DNA of 64,000 nucleotides from Cognatundibacterium griseum (GTDB lineage Bacteria > Pseudomonadota > Gammaproteobacteria > Burkholderiales > Burkholderiaceae_D): NCBI RefSeq assembly GCF_014284195.1, contig NZ_JACOGC010000006.1, forward strand, positions 89,761 to 153,760, given 5' to 3'. The stretch's first letter is position 1, and the number at the start of each line of letters is the position of its first letter. The notes under the pieces are model-generated. The model was not told the origin of the DNA. It saw only the letters and a program-made list of their open reading frames with translations, and did not search any database. The translations under genes were made by a program, and so were the position numbers. Below, in pieces: positions 1 through 8,421 of the stretch.

Positions 1-2
1 GT

Positions 3-2546
3 CGCCTGCTGTATCCGCACATGCGGGATAGCATCACCGGCAATCTGCGGCGCACCAGCTGGGATCAGGCACTTGATACGGTTGCGCAGGGTTTCAGCGA
101 CATCATCAAACGCCACGGCCCGGATGCAGTGGCATTTTATGTATCCGGCCAGCTGCTGACGGAAGACTATTACATCGCCAATAAACTGATGAAAGGCTAC
201 ATCGGCAGCGCGAATATCGATACCAATTCGCGGCTTTGCATGTCGTCTGCAGTCGCCGGACATAAACGCGCCTTCGGTGCGGATCTGGTGCCGGTATGCT
301 ACGAAGACCTGGAGCTTGCCGATCTGGTGGTGCTGACCGGCTCCAACACCGCGTGGTGCCATCCTGTGCTGTTCCAGCGCATCGCCAAAATCAGGGAAAC
401 CCGGCCTGCCATGAAGCTGGTGGTGATCGACCCGCGCCGCACGGCGACCTGCGAGCTGGCTGATCTGCATCTGCCGGTCAGGGCAGGCACTGACGTCTGG
501 CTGTTTAACGGACTGCTGCATTATCTGTCGCAACATGGCAAAACGGATGCGGCATTTGTCGCCGCGCATACAAACGGGCTGGACGAGGCACTGGCCACTG
601 CCGCCGCCAGCAGTGCCGATCCGCTCACAGTCGCCAAAATCTGCAAAGTCGATGTGCGTGACCTGCTGGCATTTTACGAACTGTTCGCCAGCACAGAAAA
701 AGTCGTGAGTGCCTTTTCACAAGGCGTCAATCAATCGTCTGCCGGTACCGATAAGGTCAACAGCATTATCAATTGCCATCTCCTCAGCGGTCGCATTGGC
801 CGTCCCGGCATGGGACCGTTTTCCATCACCGGCCAGCCGAATGCGATGGGTGGCCGGGAAGTCGGCGGCCTCGCCAATATGCTGGCAGCACACATGGATC
901 TCGATAATCCGGCGCATCGCCAGACCGTGCAGACATTCTGGAATGCACCGCGCATCGCCGACAAGCCAGGTCTCAAAGCAGTTGATCTGTTCCATGCGAT
1001 CGAGCAAGGCAAAGTCAAAGCGGTCTGGATCATGGCCACCAATCCGGTAGTCAGCCTGCCGGATGCCGATCAGGTGCAGCGTGCGCTCGCCCAGTGCGAA
1101 CTGGTGGTGGTCTCCGACATCACCGAAAAAACAGACACCAACGCTTGCGCCCATGTGCTGCTGCCCGCGCTCGGCTGGGGTGAGAAAGACGGCACGGTCA
1201 CCAATTCCGAACGCCGCATTTCACGGCAGCGCCCTTTCCTTCCTCCTCCCGGAGAAGCGCGTGCCGACTGGCAGATTTTGTGCGATGTCGCGCAACGTAT
1301 GGGATTTGACGGCTTCCGCTATCAGAGTGTGCACGAGATATTCGACGAACATGCCAGACTGACAGCCCGTGACAATACAGCGACAAACTCCGGCAAACAG
1401 CCGCGCCTGCTGAATCTGAGCGGGCTGTGCGGCATGGGCAAAGCCCGGTTCGACGCCATGCAGCCTGTGCAGTGGCCAGTCATGCCCGCTGCGCATGACG
1501 AACCCCGGGGCACGCAACGGCTGTTCACCGATCATCATTTTGCCCATCCCGATGGCAGGGCACGCTTCATCCCGACAGCGCCACGCACACCGAAAAACAT
1601 GCCGGATCAGGACTATCCGCTGAGTCTCAATACTGGTCGCGTACGCGATCAGTGGCACACCATGACCCGCAGCGGAAAGTCGCCAAAGCTGAACAACCAC
1701 ATCTCCGAATCGTTCATCGACATGCACCCGCAAGATGCGCTGCTGTGCGGTGTGCGCGAAGGCGGCCTGGCACGGGTTTCCTCGCCGTGGGGCGCCATGG
1801 TGGCACGAGTGCAGCATGGCGGCGGCATTCCGCGCGGCAGCATCTTTGTGCCGATTCACTGGAACAATCAGTCCGCATCGGACGCCCGTATCGGCGCAGT
1901 CGTGAATCCGGTTGTCGATCCGGTTTCCGGCGAACCAGAATTCAAACATACCCCGGTGCGGGTGGAAGAATTTCCGGTTTCCTGGCATGGTTTCATCCTG
2001 AGCCGCCACGATCTTGCACTTGGTGAAATCGCGCACTGGAGCCGGATTCAGGGACGTGCACTGACGCGTTACGAACTCGCTGGCCGCAATCAGATCGGCC
2101 ATCACGGGCAATGGGCGCGCCAGCTGTTCGGCATTCACGACCCCGACGCCGACTGGCTCGAATACGAAGACAAAACTGCCGGTATGTATCGTGCCGTCCA
2201 CATACGCGACGACCGCATCGAGAGCTGCCTGTTTCTCTCTCCCCGCCCTGACCTGCCCTCGCGCACCTGGCTCGCCAGCCTGTTTGCCAAAGACCTGCTG
2301 GAAGAAGCCGACCGCATCGGCCTGCTGATCGGCCAGCCAATAGAAAAAGGCATCGACACCGGCCCCACGATCTGCTCCTGCTTCGGCGTCGGCCGCAACA
2401 CCATCTGCGACATCATCCGCCAGCAAAACATCACCTCCGTCACCCAGGTCACAAGCTGTCTGAAAGCCGGCGGCAACTGCGGCTCATGCGTCCCTGAAAT
2501 TAAAAAACTGCTGGAACTTACGATGGCAGAAGCGACAGAGAGCTGA
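3..2546 (+). CDS. nasA: Assimilatory nitrate reductase large subunit, 5'-truncated by the window edge
   Basis: Catalytic molybdoenzyme of nitrate assimilation, reducing nitrate to nitrite in the cytoplasm. The frame is open from base 3 (RLLYPHMRD...), so the true start and the N-terminal [4Fe-4S] cysteines lie upstream; the ATG at 21 is internal. Visible are the molybdopterin oxidoreductase core (GSNTAWCHPV, GRIGRPGMGPFSITGQPNAMGG), a C-terminal molydopterin dinucleotide-binding domain (LNTGRVRDQWHTMTRSGKSP), and a BFD-like [2Fe-2S] domain in the last 60 residues with CSCFGVG and CGSC cysteine pairs. That C-terminal domain is typical of NasA-type enzymes and suggests electrons arrive from a flavoprotein or ferredoxin. 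The gene is host DNA just outside the integrated element, and its stop is 323 bp from the element boundary. Confidence 0.93.
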   Translation, partial: RLLYPHMRDSITGNLRRTSWDQALDTVAQGFSDIIKRHGPDAVAFYVSGQLLTEDYYIANKLMKGYIGSANIDTNSRLCMSSAVAGHKRAFGADLVPVCYEDLELADLVVLTGSNTAWCHPVLFQRIAKIRETRPAMKLVVIDPRRTATCELADLHLPVRAGTDVWLFNGLLHYLSQHGKTDAAFVAAHTNGLDEALATAAASSADPLTVAKICKVDVRDLLAFYELFASTEKVVSAFSQGVNQSSAGTDKVNSIINCHLLSGRIGRPGMGPFSITGQPNAMGGREVGGLANMLAAHMDLDNPAHRQTVQTFWNAPRIADKPGLKAVDLFHAIEQGKVKAVWIMATNPVVSLPDADQVQRALAQCELVVVSDITEKTDTNACAHVLLPALGWGEKDGTVTNSERRISRQRPFLPPPGEARADWQILCDVAQRMGFDGFRYQSVHEIFDEHARLTARDNTATNSGKQPRLLNLSGLCGMGKARFDAMQPVQWPVMPAAHDEPRGTQRLFTDHHFAHPDGRARFIPTAPRTPKNMPDQDYPLSLNTGRVRDQWHTMTRSGKSPKLNNHISESFIDMHPQDALLCGVREGGLARVSSPWGAMVARVQHGGGIPRGSIFVPIHWNNQSASDARIGAVVNPVVDPVSGEPEFKHTPVRVEEFPVSWHGFILSRHDLALGEIAHWSRIQGRALTRYELAGRNQIGHHGQWARQLFGIHDPDADWLEYEDKTAGMYRAVHIRDDRIESCLFLSPRPDLPSRTWLASLFAKDLLEEADRIGLLIGQPIEKGIDTGPTICSCFGVGRNTICDIIRQQNITSVTQVTSCLKAGGNCGSCVPEIKKLLELTMAEATES

Positions 2547-2661
2547 TTCGGTAATCACTCTTAAGAAAAAACTGAAATAATCAAGGTGCAAAAACAAAGA
2601 TTTGGCCGGCATTTAAAGAAAAGGTGAAACTAGTTTTGATGCTATAACTTACTTATACAGA

Positions 2662-2712
2662 TTAGTTACCCTTGGGTTTTGCGGCTTCGATTTGCTTTGC
2701 AGTCAGCGCCAT
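2662..2712 (-). pseudogene. Remnant of a second tyrosine-integrase gene (first 16 codons)
   Basis: Reading the minus strand from the ATG at 2712 gives MALTAKQIEAAKPKGN and then a stop. This is the characteristic N-terminal start of P4-type integrases with an Arm-DNA-binding (DUF4102) domain, in which MALT/S-...I..AKP is followed by the rest of the arm domain. Here the remainder is gone, and no integrase-like sequence continues toward nasA. The ATG follows a hairpin made of TACCTACTTTT-type repeats, as expected for the upstream region of an integrase. I infer a leftover of an older element that used the same tRNA-Ser site and was later lost. It is too short to be functional. Confidence 0.6.
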
Positions 2713-2715
2713 GGC

Positions 2716-2758
2716 AAAAGTAGGTAAATTTTTGAGTTACCTACTTTTTACCTACTTT
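2716..2758. repeat. Inverted and direct TACCTACTTT repeats upstream of the integrase remnant
   Basis: AAAAGTAGGTAA (2716-2727) is a perfect 12-base inverted repeat of TTACCTACTTTT (2737-2748), and a third copy TTACCTACTTT follows at 2748-2758. The hairpin ends in T runs in both directions, so it could terminate nasA. The extra direct copy and the position before a truncated integrase start also fit integrase arm-binding sites. The two readings cannot be separated from sequence alone. Confidence 0.5.
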
Positions 2759-2822
2759 CTACCGTTTACATATTCTTACGTCATTTTCCGCAGAATGAGT
2801 CTAAGTGTCTGATTTACCAAAG

Positions 2823-2860
2823 AAAAAGGGGTTAAACCTTACTTGGTTTAACCCCTTTTT
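2823..2860. terminator. Perfect 16-bp hairpin with T5, probable original tRNA-Ser terminator
   Basis: A 16-bp perfect stem (2823-2838 with 2845-2860) closes a 6-nt loop and has A5/T5 flanks, so it can act on both strands. It sits 9 bp from the left copy of the tRNA 3' end. Because that copy marks the left junction of the element, this hairpin probably followed the tRNA-Ser gene (minus strand) before integration; alternatively it belongs to the older lost element. Confidence 0.75.
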
Positions 2861-2869
2861 ACGTGTTAC

Positions 2870-2883
2870 TGGCGGAGACGGTG
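2870..2883. repeat. Left attachment site (displaced tRNA-Ser 3' end)
   Basis: TGGCGGAGACGGTG is identical to the last 14 nt (including CCA) of the tRNA-Ser gene at 11219. After it the sequence departs from the tRNA, reading TCTATATTTA. It defines the left junction of the integrated element. Confidence 0.88.
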
Positions 2884-3003
2884 TCTATATTTAGGTATTC
2901 CAGCCAGTTTCAGCAAGACACAATTCCCCTTTTAAATCAAGAAGTTGTCCGGTATTTGATTCCAGTGAATTTCAACTAAAATCATAGCTATCCAACGCCT
3001 ACA

Positions 3004-3023
3004 TGTGGGTAAATGTGTGGGTA
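3004..3023. repeat. Tandem TGTGGGTA repeats before the integrase, possible arm-type sites
   Basis: TGTGGGTA occurs at 3004-3011 and again at 3016-3023, exactly 12 bp apart, about 40 bp before the integrase start. Direct repeats of this kind beside att are the usual layout of integrase arm-binding or excisionase-binding sites. Function is inferred from position only. Confidence 0.5.
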
Positions 3024-3060
3024 GATTTTAGGTGTTTGAGTTCGACGGAGAACGCATATC

Positions 3061-4326
3061 ATGGCACGTGCCACCAAAAAACTTTCGGCATTAAGCGTTA
3101 AAAACGAAATCCGACCCGGATACCACAGCGACGGGGACGGACTATATTTACAGGTTTCCGCCAATGGCGCGAAGTCATGGATATTCCGGTTCCGGTATCA
3201 GGGCAAAGGGCGGGAAATGGGCATAGGCGGCGTCAGCGCAGTGACGCTGGCGGAGGCGCGGGATAAAGCGCAACACTACCGCAAACTGCTGAGCGAAGGG
3301 ATAGACCCGATTGCAGACCGGCAAGCGCAGCGGGGCGCGTACAAGGTGAACCTGTCGCACACATTCAGCACCGTATCCGGCCAATACTTTGCTTCTAAAA
3401 GTATTGAATTTAAAAATGAGAAACATGCTGCGCAATGGATAACCAGCCTGCGAACTTACGCATTCCCGATCATCGGGGACAAGCCAGTCAGCGCAGTGAC
3501 GCTGGCGGATGTGTGCGACGTGCTGAGGCCGATCTGGACAGTAAAGAACGAAACCGCCAGCAGACTGCGGGGGCGCATTGAAGCGGTGCTAGGGTATGCC
3601 AAAACACTCGGACTGCGTAGCGGCGATAACCCGGCAGTCTGGGGTGACAATCTGGATAAGGTCTTTGCAGCCCCTGCGAAAGTGCAGAGTTCCAGCAGCC
3701 GTAACATGCCAGCCCTGCCCTATTCAGAGGTAGCCGCATTCCTGCGCGACCTGCGCCAGCAGACAGGGATAGCCGCAGTAGCCCTGCAATTCGCCATCCT
3801 TACCGCAGCCCGTAGCGGTGAAATATTCGGTGCGACGTGGAGAGAGTTTGACCTGGACAATAAATTATGGACGATACCAGCCGGACGGATGAAGGCAGGC
3901 AGGGAACACCGCGTACCATTGTCCGACAGCGCCATGCGGATATTGAATGACATGCTGGCGCTGCGCACCAGTGACGCGGATTTTGTGTTTCATAACCGCA
4001 GGGAACGCGGCGAAACGAAAATGTTAAGCAACATGGCTATGACCGCTGTATGCCGCCGTATGGGGGTGCCAGTCGTTCCGCACGGCTTCCGTTCGACATT
4101 CAGGGATTGGGTAGAGGAATGCACAGACACACCGCACACAGTTGCTGAAATGGCGCTGGCGCATACCATCGGCAATAAAGTAGAAGCTGCTTACCGGCGC
4201 GGTGACTTGCTGCTGAAGCGGCAGATACTGATGCAGGCGTGGGCGGATTACTGCGAGAAAGCGCCAGCAGCCGTGGTAGCCATCGCCAGAGCGACAGAGG
4301 GACAGGCAGCAGGCGCGGCAGCATGA
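3061..4326 (+). CDS. int: Tyrosine recombinase/integrase of the P4 type
   Basis: 421 aa, catalysing site-specific integration and excision at the tRNA-Ser 3' end. Residues 1-90 form an Arm-DNA-binding (DUF4102) domain (LSVKNEIRPGYHSDGDGLYL, FRFRYQGKGREMGIG), roughly 100-200 the core-binding SAM-like domain, and 215-390 the catalytic domain. The full catalytic set is visible: R251 in TAARSGE, K278, H341 and R344 in HGFRSTFRDW, H368 in MALAH and the nucleophile Y378 in AAYRR. Start ATG 3061 has GGAG 10 bp upstream. It lies at the end of the element away from the intact tRNA, reading inward. Its stop overlaps the next start (ATGA), so the two are co-transcribed. It appears intact. Confidence 0.96.
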   Translation: MARATKKLSALSVKNEIRPGYHSDGDGLYLQVSANGAKSWIFRFRYQGKGREMGIGGVSAVTLAEARDKAQHYRKLLSEGIDPIADRQAQRGAYKVNLSHTFSTVSGQYFASKSIEFKNEKHAAQWITSLRTYAFPIIGDKPVSAVTLADVCDVLRPIWTVKNETASRLRGRIEAVLGYAKTLGLRSGDNPAVWGDNLDKVFAAPAKVQSSSSRNMPALPYSEVAAFLRDLRQQTGIAAVALQFAILTAARSGEIFGATWREFDLDNKLWTIPAGRMKAGREHRVPLSDSAMRILNDMLALRTSDADFVFHNRRERGETKMLSNMAMTAVCRRMGVPVVPHGFRSTFRDWVEECTDTPHTVAEMALAHTIGNKVEAAYRRGDLLLKRQILMQAWADYCEKAPAAVVAIARATEGQAAGAAA

Positions 4327-4970
4327 GTGCGACCATGACACGACAGGCGCGGATAGATCAGCAGGCGGCGCTGGCGGATACCCTGACCGAGTTACTGTCA
4401 CGGTTCCCTGAAAAACCACGTGGGGCGATGTGCAGCCGCGCTGACGCAGCCCGGACAGCGCAGGAAAAAATCAGCAGCGCCAGCGACGCCCTGCAAGGGT
4501 TGCAGCAGGCAGTGGCAGCGGTTAAATCACTGGCTGATTCCCACGCATACGACACCCCCTACACTGCTGGCAGACAGGCAGCGCCACGGCGCACGGCGGT
4601 CTTTGTGTACGATGAAGGGGGTATTGAAGAAACCCTGTTACGCAAGATCGGGGAACACTTTACAGAAAGCGGCAAAGGCAGCAGGACAGATATTGAAGCG
4701 TTGACCCGCATGGTGCGGTGCTTCATTGAGTTCGACAGGGGCGGACTGGCGCTGCCGGTCAGCACGGTACTGCCTGCGCATCTACAGTATCCGGCATTTA
4801 TTGCCGCGCTCAACGCTGACGGGGTGCTGCAAACAGTGGGCAGATCAGAGGAGCGTATTGCCTCAGCCGATAAAGGCACACGGGGGCGAATACAACAGGC
4901 TGCGCGGCACAGACTGGAGACTGCCGGAGCGCTTTTTAATGCCGTGGTGGACGACATGCAGCGCCGGTAA
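4323..4970 (+). CDS. Unknown element protein, co-translated with integrase
   Basis: 215 aa from the ATG at 4323, which overlaps the integrase stop by four bases; the frame is open further upstream but inside the integrase gene. I do not recognise the family. The N-terminal third (TLTELLSRFPEKPRG, then a stretch rich in A, Q, S and D) looks helical and possibly coiled-coil. The second half has an ordered segment (YDEGGIEETLLRKIGEHFTESGKGSRTD is its start) and ends in a basic helical tail. There is no signal peptide or membrane segment. The position between int and the alpA-like gene would suit a recombination or copy-control accessory, but nothing in the sequence proves this. Confidence 0.75.
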   Translation: MSATMTRQARIDQQAALADTLTELLSRFPEKPRGAMCSRADAARTAQEKISSASDALQGLQQAVAAVKSLADSHAYDTPYTAGRQAAPRRTAVFVYDEGGIEETLLRKIGEHFTESGKGSRTDIEALTRMVRCFIEFDRGGLALPVSTVLPAHLQYPAFIAALNADGVLQTVGRSEERIASADKGTRGRIQQAARHRLETAGALFNAVVDDMQRR

Positions 4971-5098
4971 AACAGGTGCGCTATCCAGCAGATTCCATAA
5001 AAAGTCAGGGATAGAATGCAACTCGCAAAATGACGGGGGTATGACCTTCATAGTGACGCCAACCCAGCAGCGTTTAGCTGGTTTTCATTGGAGTAACT

Positions 5099-5338
5099 AT
5101 GGACACTACAGTAGAAGCAGCCGCACCTGAGATTTATGCCCCGATCAAATGGGAGTCAGCGAAAGACCTCACGCAGCGGTTATCAATCGCGCCTTCTACG
5201 TTGCATTATCTTATCCACGCAGAAGGCTTTCCGAAACCCGCGCAGCTAGGACAGCGCATTGTGCGGTATAACTCAGCGCAGGTTGATGCGTGGGTAGCTG
5301 CCCGCAGTAAGGAAGCTGCATCTGATGCGGTGAGGTAA
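5099..5338 (+). CDS. AlpA-like HTH regulator / excisionase
   Basis: 79 aa. Residues 18-70 have the winged-helix MerR/AlpA pattern: SAKDLTQRLSIAPSTLHYLI, then EGFPKPAQLGQRIVRYNSAQVDAWVAAR, with the typical FPKP.-LG-R-VR.....V..W. AlpA-family proteins act in satellites and genomic islands as activators of integrase expression or as recombination directionality factors. GGAGTAACT precedes the ATG with good spacing. The stop is 2 bp from the primase-helicase start, so this protein is in the replication operon. It is the best candidate for the regulator or excisionase of this element. Confidence 0.85.
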   Translation: MDTTVEAAAPEIYAPIKWESAKDLTQRLSIAPSTLHYLIHAEGFPKPAQLGQRIVRYNSAQVDAWVAARSKEAASDAVR

Positions 5339-5340
5339 TC

Positions 5341-7740
5341 ATGCCCGAACTGACACGCGAAATCAGTCCGGACATAGCGGACTCAGATGCTGTGCTGTGC
5401 CACATCACATTATACAAGAATAGTAAAACCACACAGCCCGTAGTATCGTCGGCGCTTCCTATTGAACAGCTAATACCGCGATTACTGAAGCTCAGCATCC
5501 AAATTCAAAAAGATACTTACGCTTGGGGATTCCACAGGCTGGCAGAAGGCACGACCCGAGCAAGTCGCAACGTTGAGTGCGTGACGGCCTATGTCGTGGA
5601 CGTGGACGACGGTACACCGCTTGCTGAGATGCAGGAGCGATTGGCGGGGTTATCCTGCGTATTTATTTCAACCCATAGCCACACACCGGAAAAGCCGAAA
5701 TACAGGGTTGTGGTGTTTCTGTCTGTGCCCGTGCCTACAGCCGACTGGGCTGCCTTTAGAACTGCCGCAGATGCTAAGTATAGCGGCGGGCATAACGACC
5801 GTGCGACAGGAGACCCCGCACGGCTGTACTACGTCCATAGCTGCCCGCCTGAAAGCGTAGCGAATGCCTTCAGCATAGTTAAAAATGGTGCGCTTTTAGA
5901 CCCCGTGCCGTTGATCGCAGCCGGTAAATCCATGCTTGCAAGCGTTACAAATAGTAGGTCAGCAGCGGGCGCGGTGAAGCCCACCGGCATCAATGGTGAT
6001 GTGCTCGACGAGAGAGAACCAGACCCAGTGCGGGCGCTGAGTGCCTTGCAAGCGATAGACCCCAGCGGTTACGACCGGCGCACATGGCTGGGCGTGGTGT
6101 GGGCAGCGAAAGCAGAGGGTGTGGCGTATAGCGATGTGTTGTCATGGTGCGAATCTCACCAAGGCTATATTGAAGGCTCGCTCGACAATGCATGGAGCAG
6201 CGATAAAGGTGCATCCGGTGGGTTTGGTGCAACCGTCAGCGGGGGAACGTTATACGCAAAAGCGTTTGCAAGTGGCTGGAGGGATTTGCCCGTGGCTGAC
6301 GCTGGTAACGTACCAACAGTGGGGCAATCGCAGCGTACGGGAATTTGTACGGGGTCTGGTAGTGATTCTGTCGCATCGCCTTCTGTGAGCGCAGCGCATT
6401 CAGTGCGTGAAACTCTCAACGACGCAGGCAACGCAGCCCGTATATCACGTGCGGCTGACGGCAAATTAATGTACTGCGCTAGTACAAAGGTCTGGTACAT
6501 CTGGGACGGTGGGCACTGGCAACGCGATACCGACGGGGGTGTAACCCGCTTTGCTATGTCCGTCATGCACGATATACACAAAGAAGCGCGGCGTGCTGGT
6601 GCAGTTGATGAAATGAAGCTGCTTTACACCCATGCAGCCCGCAGTCTGAACGAGGCGAATATTAGCGCAGCCATATCACTGTATAAATCTTTCATAGGCG
6701 TATCGGTAAGCGCGCCAGCGCTCGATGGTGACCTGATGCTGATAGGCGTAAAAAATGGTGTGATCGACCTAAGCACCGGAAAGCTGCGCGAAGCTAAACG
6801 CACAGACCTTGTTACAAAAATTATCGACATTCCATACAACGAAACAGCGACGTGTCCAACGTGGGGCGCTTTCATAGACAGCATATTTTGCGGTGATTGT
6901 GACCTTGCGGATTACGTGCAACGAGCAATCGGGTACACGCTGACGGGCATGAATTCGGAGCAGGTGTATTTCTTCCTATACGGAAAAGGTGCAAACGGAA
7001 AGTCTGTGCTGCTACGGGTGATGTTCGAGGTGCTGGGGGTCTATGCCAGTCAGGTGCAGCCAGAAGTATTAATGAGTAAGCCCACAGGTGGAGCAACGCC
7101 GGAAATCGCAGGATTAGTCGGCTGCCGTGCAGTATTTGCAAACGAGATCAGCGAAGGCTCGCGCCTATCTGAATCCCTTGTGAAATCGGTCACTGGTGGT
7201 GATGCCATCACAGCCCGCACTTTATATGGTGCGCCGTTCACATACACACCTCAGTTCAAGCTCTGGATGGCAGGAAATCACAAACCAATCATCCGGGGTG
7301 ATGATCATGGCATCTGGCGGCGCACCGTCCTGATACCGTTCGAGCACACCTTCACAGGCGATGAACGTGACGAGCATCTTCTGGATAAGTTGCGGGCTGA
7401 GTACGAGGGGATACTGCGCTGGATGGTGGAAGGCTGTCTGATCTGGCAAAAGCATGGACTGAACCCGCCAAAAATCATCACGCAGCAGGTGAACGCCTAC
7501 CGCAGCGATATGGATACCCTTCAGCATTGGATTGATGAAGTGTGCGACGTGACCCCTACAGGACTGATGCGTGCGAATGCTGCATACACAAGTTATCAGA
7601 ATTGGTGCAGGGAAAACGGACACGGGCTTATTAGTGCCATGCGCTTTGCACAAAAGCTTTCTGATCGAGGGTACAAAAAAGTAAAAGACCGGGCTGGGAC
7701 GCTGTATATCGGCTTAACTTTTAAGCAATCAAATCTATAA
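5341..7740 (+). CDS. Primase-helicase (PrimPol N-terminal, PriCT-2, D5/SF3 helicase)
   Basis: 799 aa replication initiator of the phage P4 alpha type. Residues 80-170 look like an archaeo-eukaryotic primase-polymerase fold (VVDVDDG at 85-91, FISTHSHTPEKPKYRVVVF at 108-126, ARLYYVHSCPP). Residues 228-315 match PriCT-2 (PVRALSALQAIDPSGYDRRTWLGVVWA...WCESHQGYI). Residues 400-690 are the D5_N plus superfamily 3 helicase: Walker A GKGANGKS (548-555), Walker B AVFANE (about 597-602), motif C KLWMAGNHKP (640-649) and the arginine segment GIWRRTVLIPF. Such proteins prime, unwind and bind an origin. The 20-bp inverted repeat directly after the stop is the likely origin or binding region. The gene appears intact. 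Confidence 0.93.
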   Translation: MPELTREISPDIADSDAVLCHITLYKNSKTTQPVVSSALPIEQLIPRLLKLSIQIQKDTYAWGFHRLAEGTTRASRNVECVTAYVVDVDDGTPLAEMQERLAGLSCVFISTHSHTPEKPKYRVVVFLSVPVPTADWAAFRTAADAKYSGGHNDRATGDPARLYYVHSCPPESVANAFSIVKNGALLDPVPLIAAGKSMLASVTNSRSAAGAVKPTGINGDVLDEREPDPVRALSALQAIDPSGYDRRTWLGVVWAAKAEGVAYSDVLSWCESHQGYIEGSLDNAWSSDKGASGGFGATVSGGTLYAKAFASGWRDLPVADAGNVPTVGQSQRTGICTGSGSDSVASPSVSAAHSVRETLNDAGNAARISRAADGKLMYCASTKVWYIWDGGHWQRDTDGGVTRFAMSVMHDIHKEARRAGAVDEMKLLYTHAARSLNEANISAAISLYKSFIGVSVSAPALDGDLMLIGVKNGVIDLSTGKLREAKRTDLVTKIIDIPYNETATCPTWGAFIDSIFCGDCDLADYVQRAIGYTLTGMNSEQVYFFLYGKGANGKSVLLRVMFEVLGVYASQVQPEVLMSKPTGGATPEIAGLVGCRAVFANEISEGSRLSESLVKSVTGGDAITARTLYGAPFTYTPQFKLWMAGNHKPIIRGDDHGIWRRTVLIPFEHTFTGDERDEHLLDKLRAEYEGILRWMVEGCLIWQKHGLNPPKIITQQVNAYRSDMDTLQHWIDEVCDVTPTGLMRANAAYTSYQNWCRENGHGLISAMRFAQKLSDRGYKKVKDRAGTLYIGLTFKQSNL

Positions 7741-7742
7741 AG

Positions 7743-7845
7743 TGTGGTGACTGTGGTGACTTGAACCCTTTTTTATAAACTTTCCTCCCGAGAAAGACAT
7801 AGGAAAAAGTTTGGAAATACCCCCTAAGTCACCACAGTCACCACA
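7743..7845. repeat. Iteron-like 20-bp perfect inverted repeat, candidate replication origin
   Basis: TGTGGTGACTGTGGTGACTT at 7743-7762 is perfectly inverted at 7826-7845. Each arm itself holds two tandem TGTGGTGACT-type units, so there are four near-identical 9-10-mers. The 63-bp spacer is A/T-rich and includes a second weaker inverted repeat (AAACTTTCCT facing AGGAAAAAGTTT). It begins 2 bp after the primase-helicase stop and is followed by about 70 bp of very A/T-rich DNA. P4 alpha-type proteins bind short iterons of similar form (GGTGAACAG in P4) at their origins, which is known; assignment as origin here is inference. A structured terminator or regulatory hairpin is the alternative. Confidence 0.6.
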
Positions 7846-7950
7846 AAACCAGTCTTTTATTGCGTTAAAGATATTTTTTATTTCAAACAATACATATAAA
7901 AATATTATTTAAGTAACCTTTTGGCAATATTTTTTACGGGGATGAAAAAA

Positions 7951-8355
7951 ATGCTATTTCAAAATCGCACCTCTAACCTCGCGGAACGCCGTATTCTGGC
8001 TGACCAAAAAGCAAAGGCCGTACGCATCGCACAGGACGAGAAAGCAAAGCGTGAGGCGGCGGCATGGCGGGAACGGAATACCCCACTACCCGCCCGTCTG
8101 AAAAAATGGCTCGATAGTCTGCCAGAGTCGGTCAGGTACGCCGGGCTGACGATGGAAATAGCCCGAGAAAATTTGTCCGGCAAATTCCGTGGGAAGGCTG
8201 CTGCGCCACAGATCGGTATCGCACTCCGCCAGATGGGATATGTACGAGTGAGAATCTGGCGCGGAGAATCCATCGGACATATATCCCTCTGGTTTCCCCC
8301 TGACGCGCCGGAATCAGTGCCCCGTAGGCCACGTGGTTACGCTAAATCATGGTAG
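7951..8355 (+). CDS. Small basic protein of unknown function
   Basis: 134 aa from ATG 7951, chosen because GGGGA at 7938-7942 gives suitable spacing; ATG 7942 and TTG 7921 are alternative starts in the same frame. The first 45 residues are a charged helix (RRILADQKAKAVRIAQDEKAKREAAAWRER). The remainder, LPARLKKWLDSLPESVRYAGLTMEIARENLSGKFRG and then AAPQIGIALRQMGYVRVRIWRG, resembles a winged-helix fold like those fused to the C-terminus of phage primases. It follows the candidate origin, so a replication or DNA-binding accessory role is plausible but unproven. Confidence 0.75.
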   Translation: MLFQNRTSNLAERRILADQKAKAVRIAQDEKAKREAAAWRERNTPLPARLKKWLDSLPESVRYAGLTMEIARENLSGKFRGKAAAPQIGIALRQMGYVRVRIWRGESIGHISLWFPPDAPESVPRRPRGYAKSW

Positions 8356-8421
8356 TCGTACACAAACCAACCACACAGCGCCAGCACCACACCTGACACA
8401 ACCCAATACAGGAGCAAAACC

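Noticed and set aside
1221..2426. 401-codon open frame on the minus strand inside nasA
   Set aside because: It is antisense to clear NasA coding sequence, has no ribosome site and no recognisable domain. Long shadow frames are common in this GC range.
7743..7845. CRISPR-like array of GTGGTGACT units
   Set aside because: The units are 9-10 bp, arranged as inverted pairs around one spacer, with no regular spacers or cas genes.
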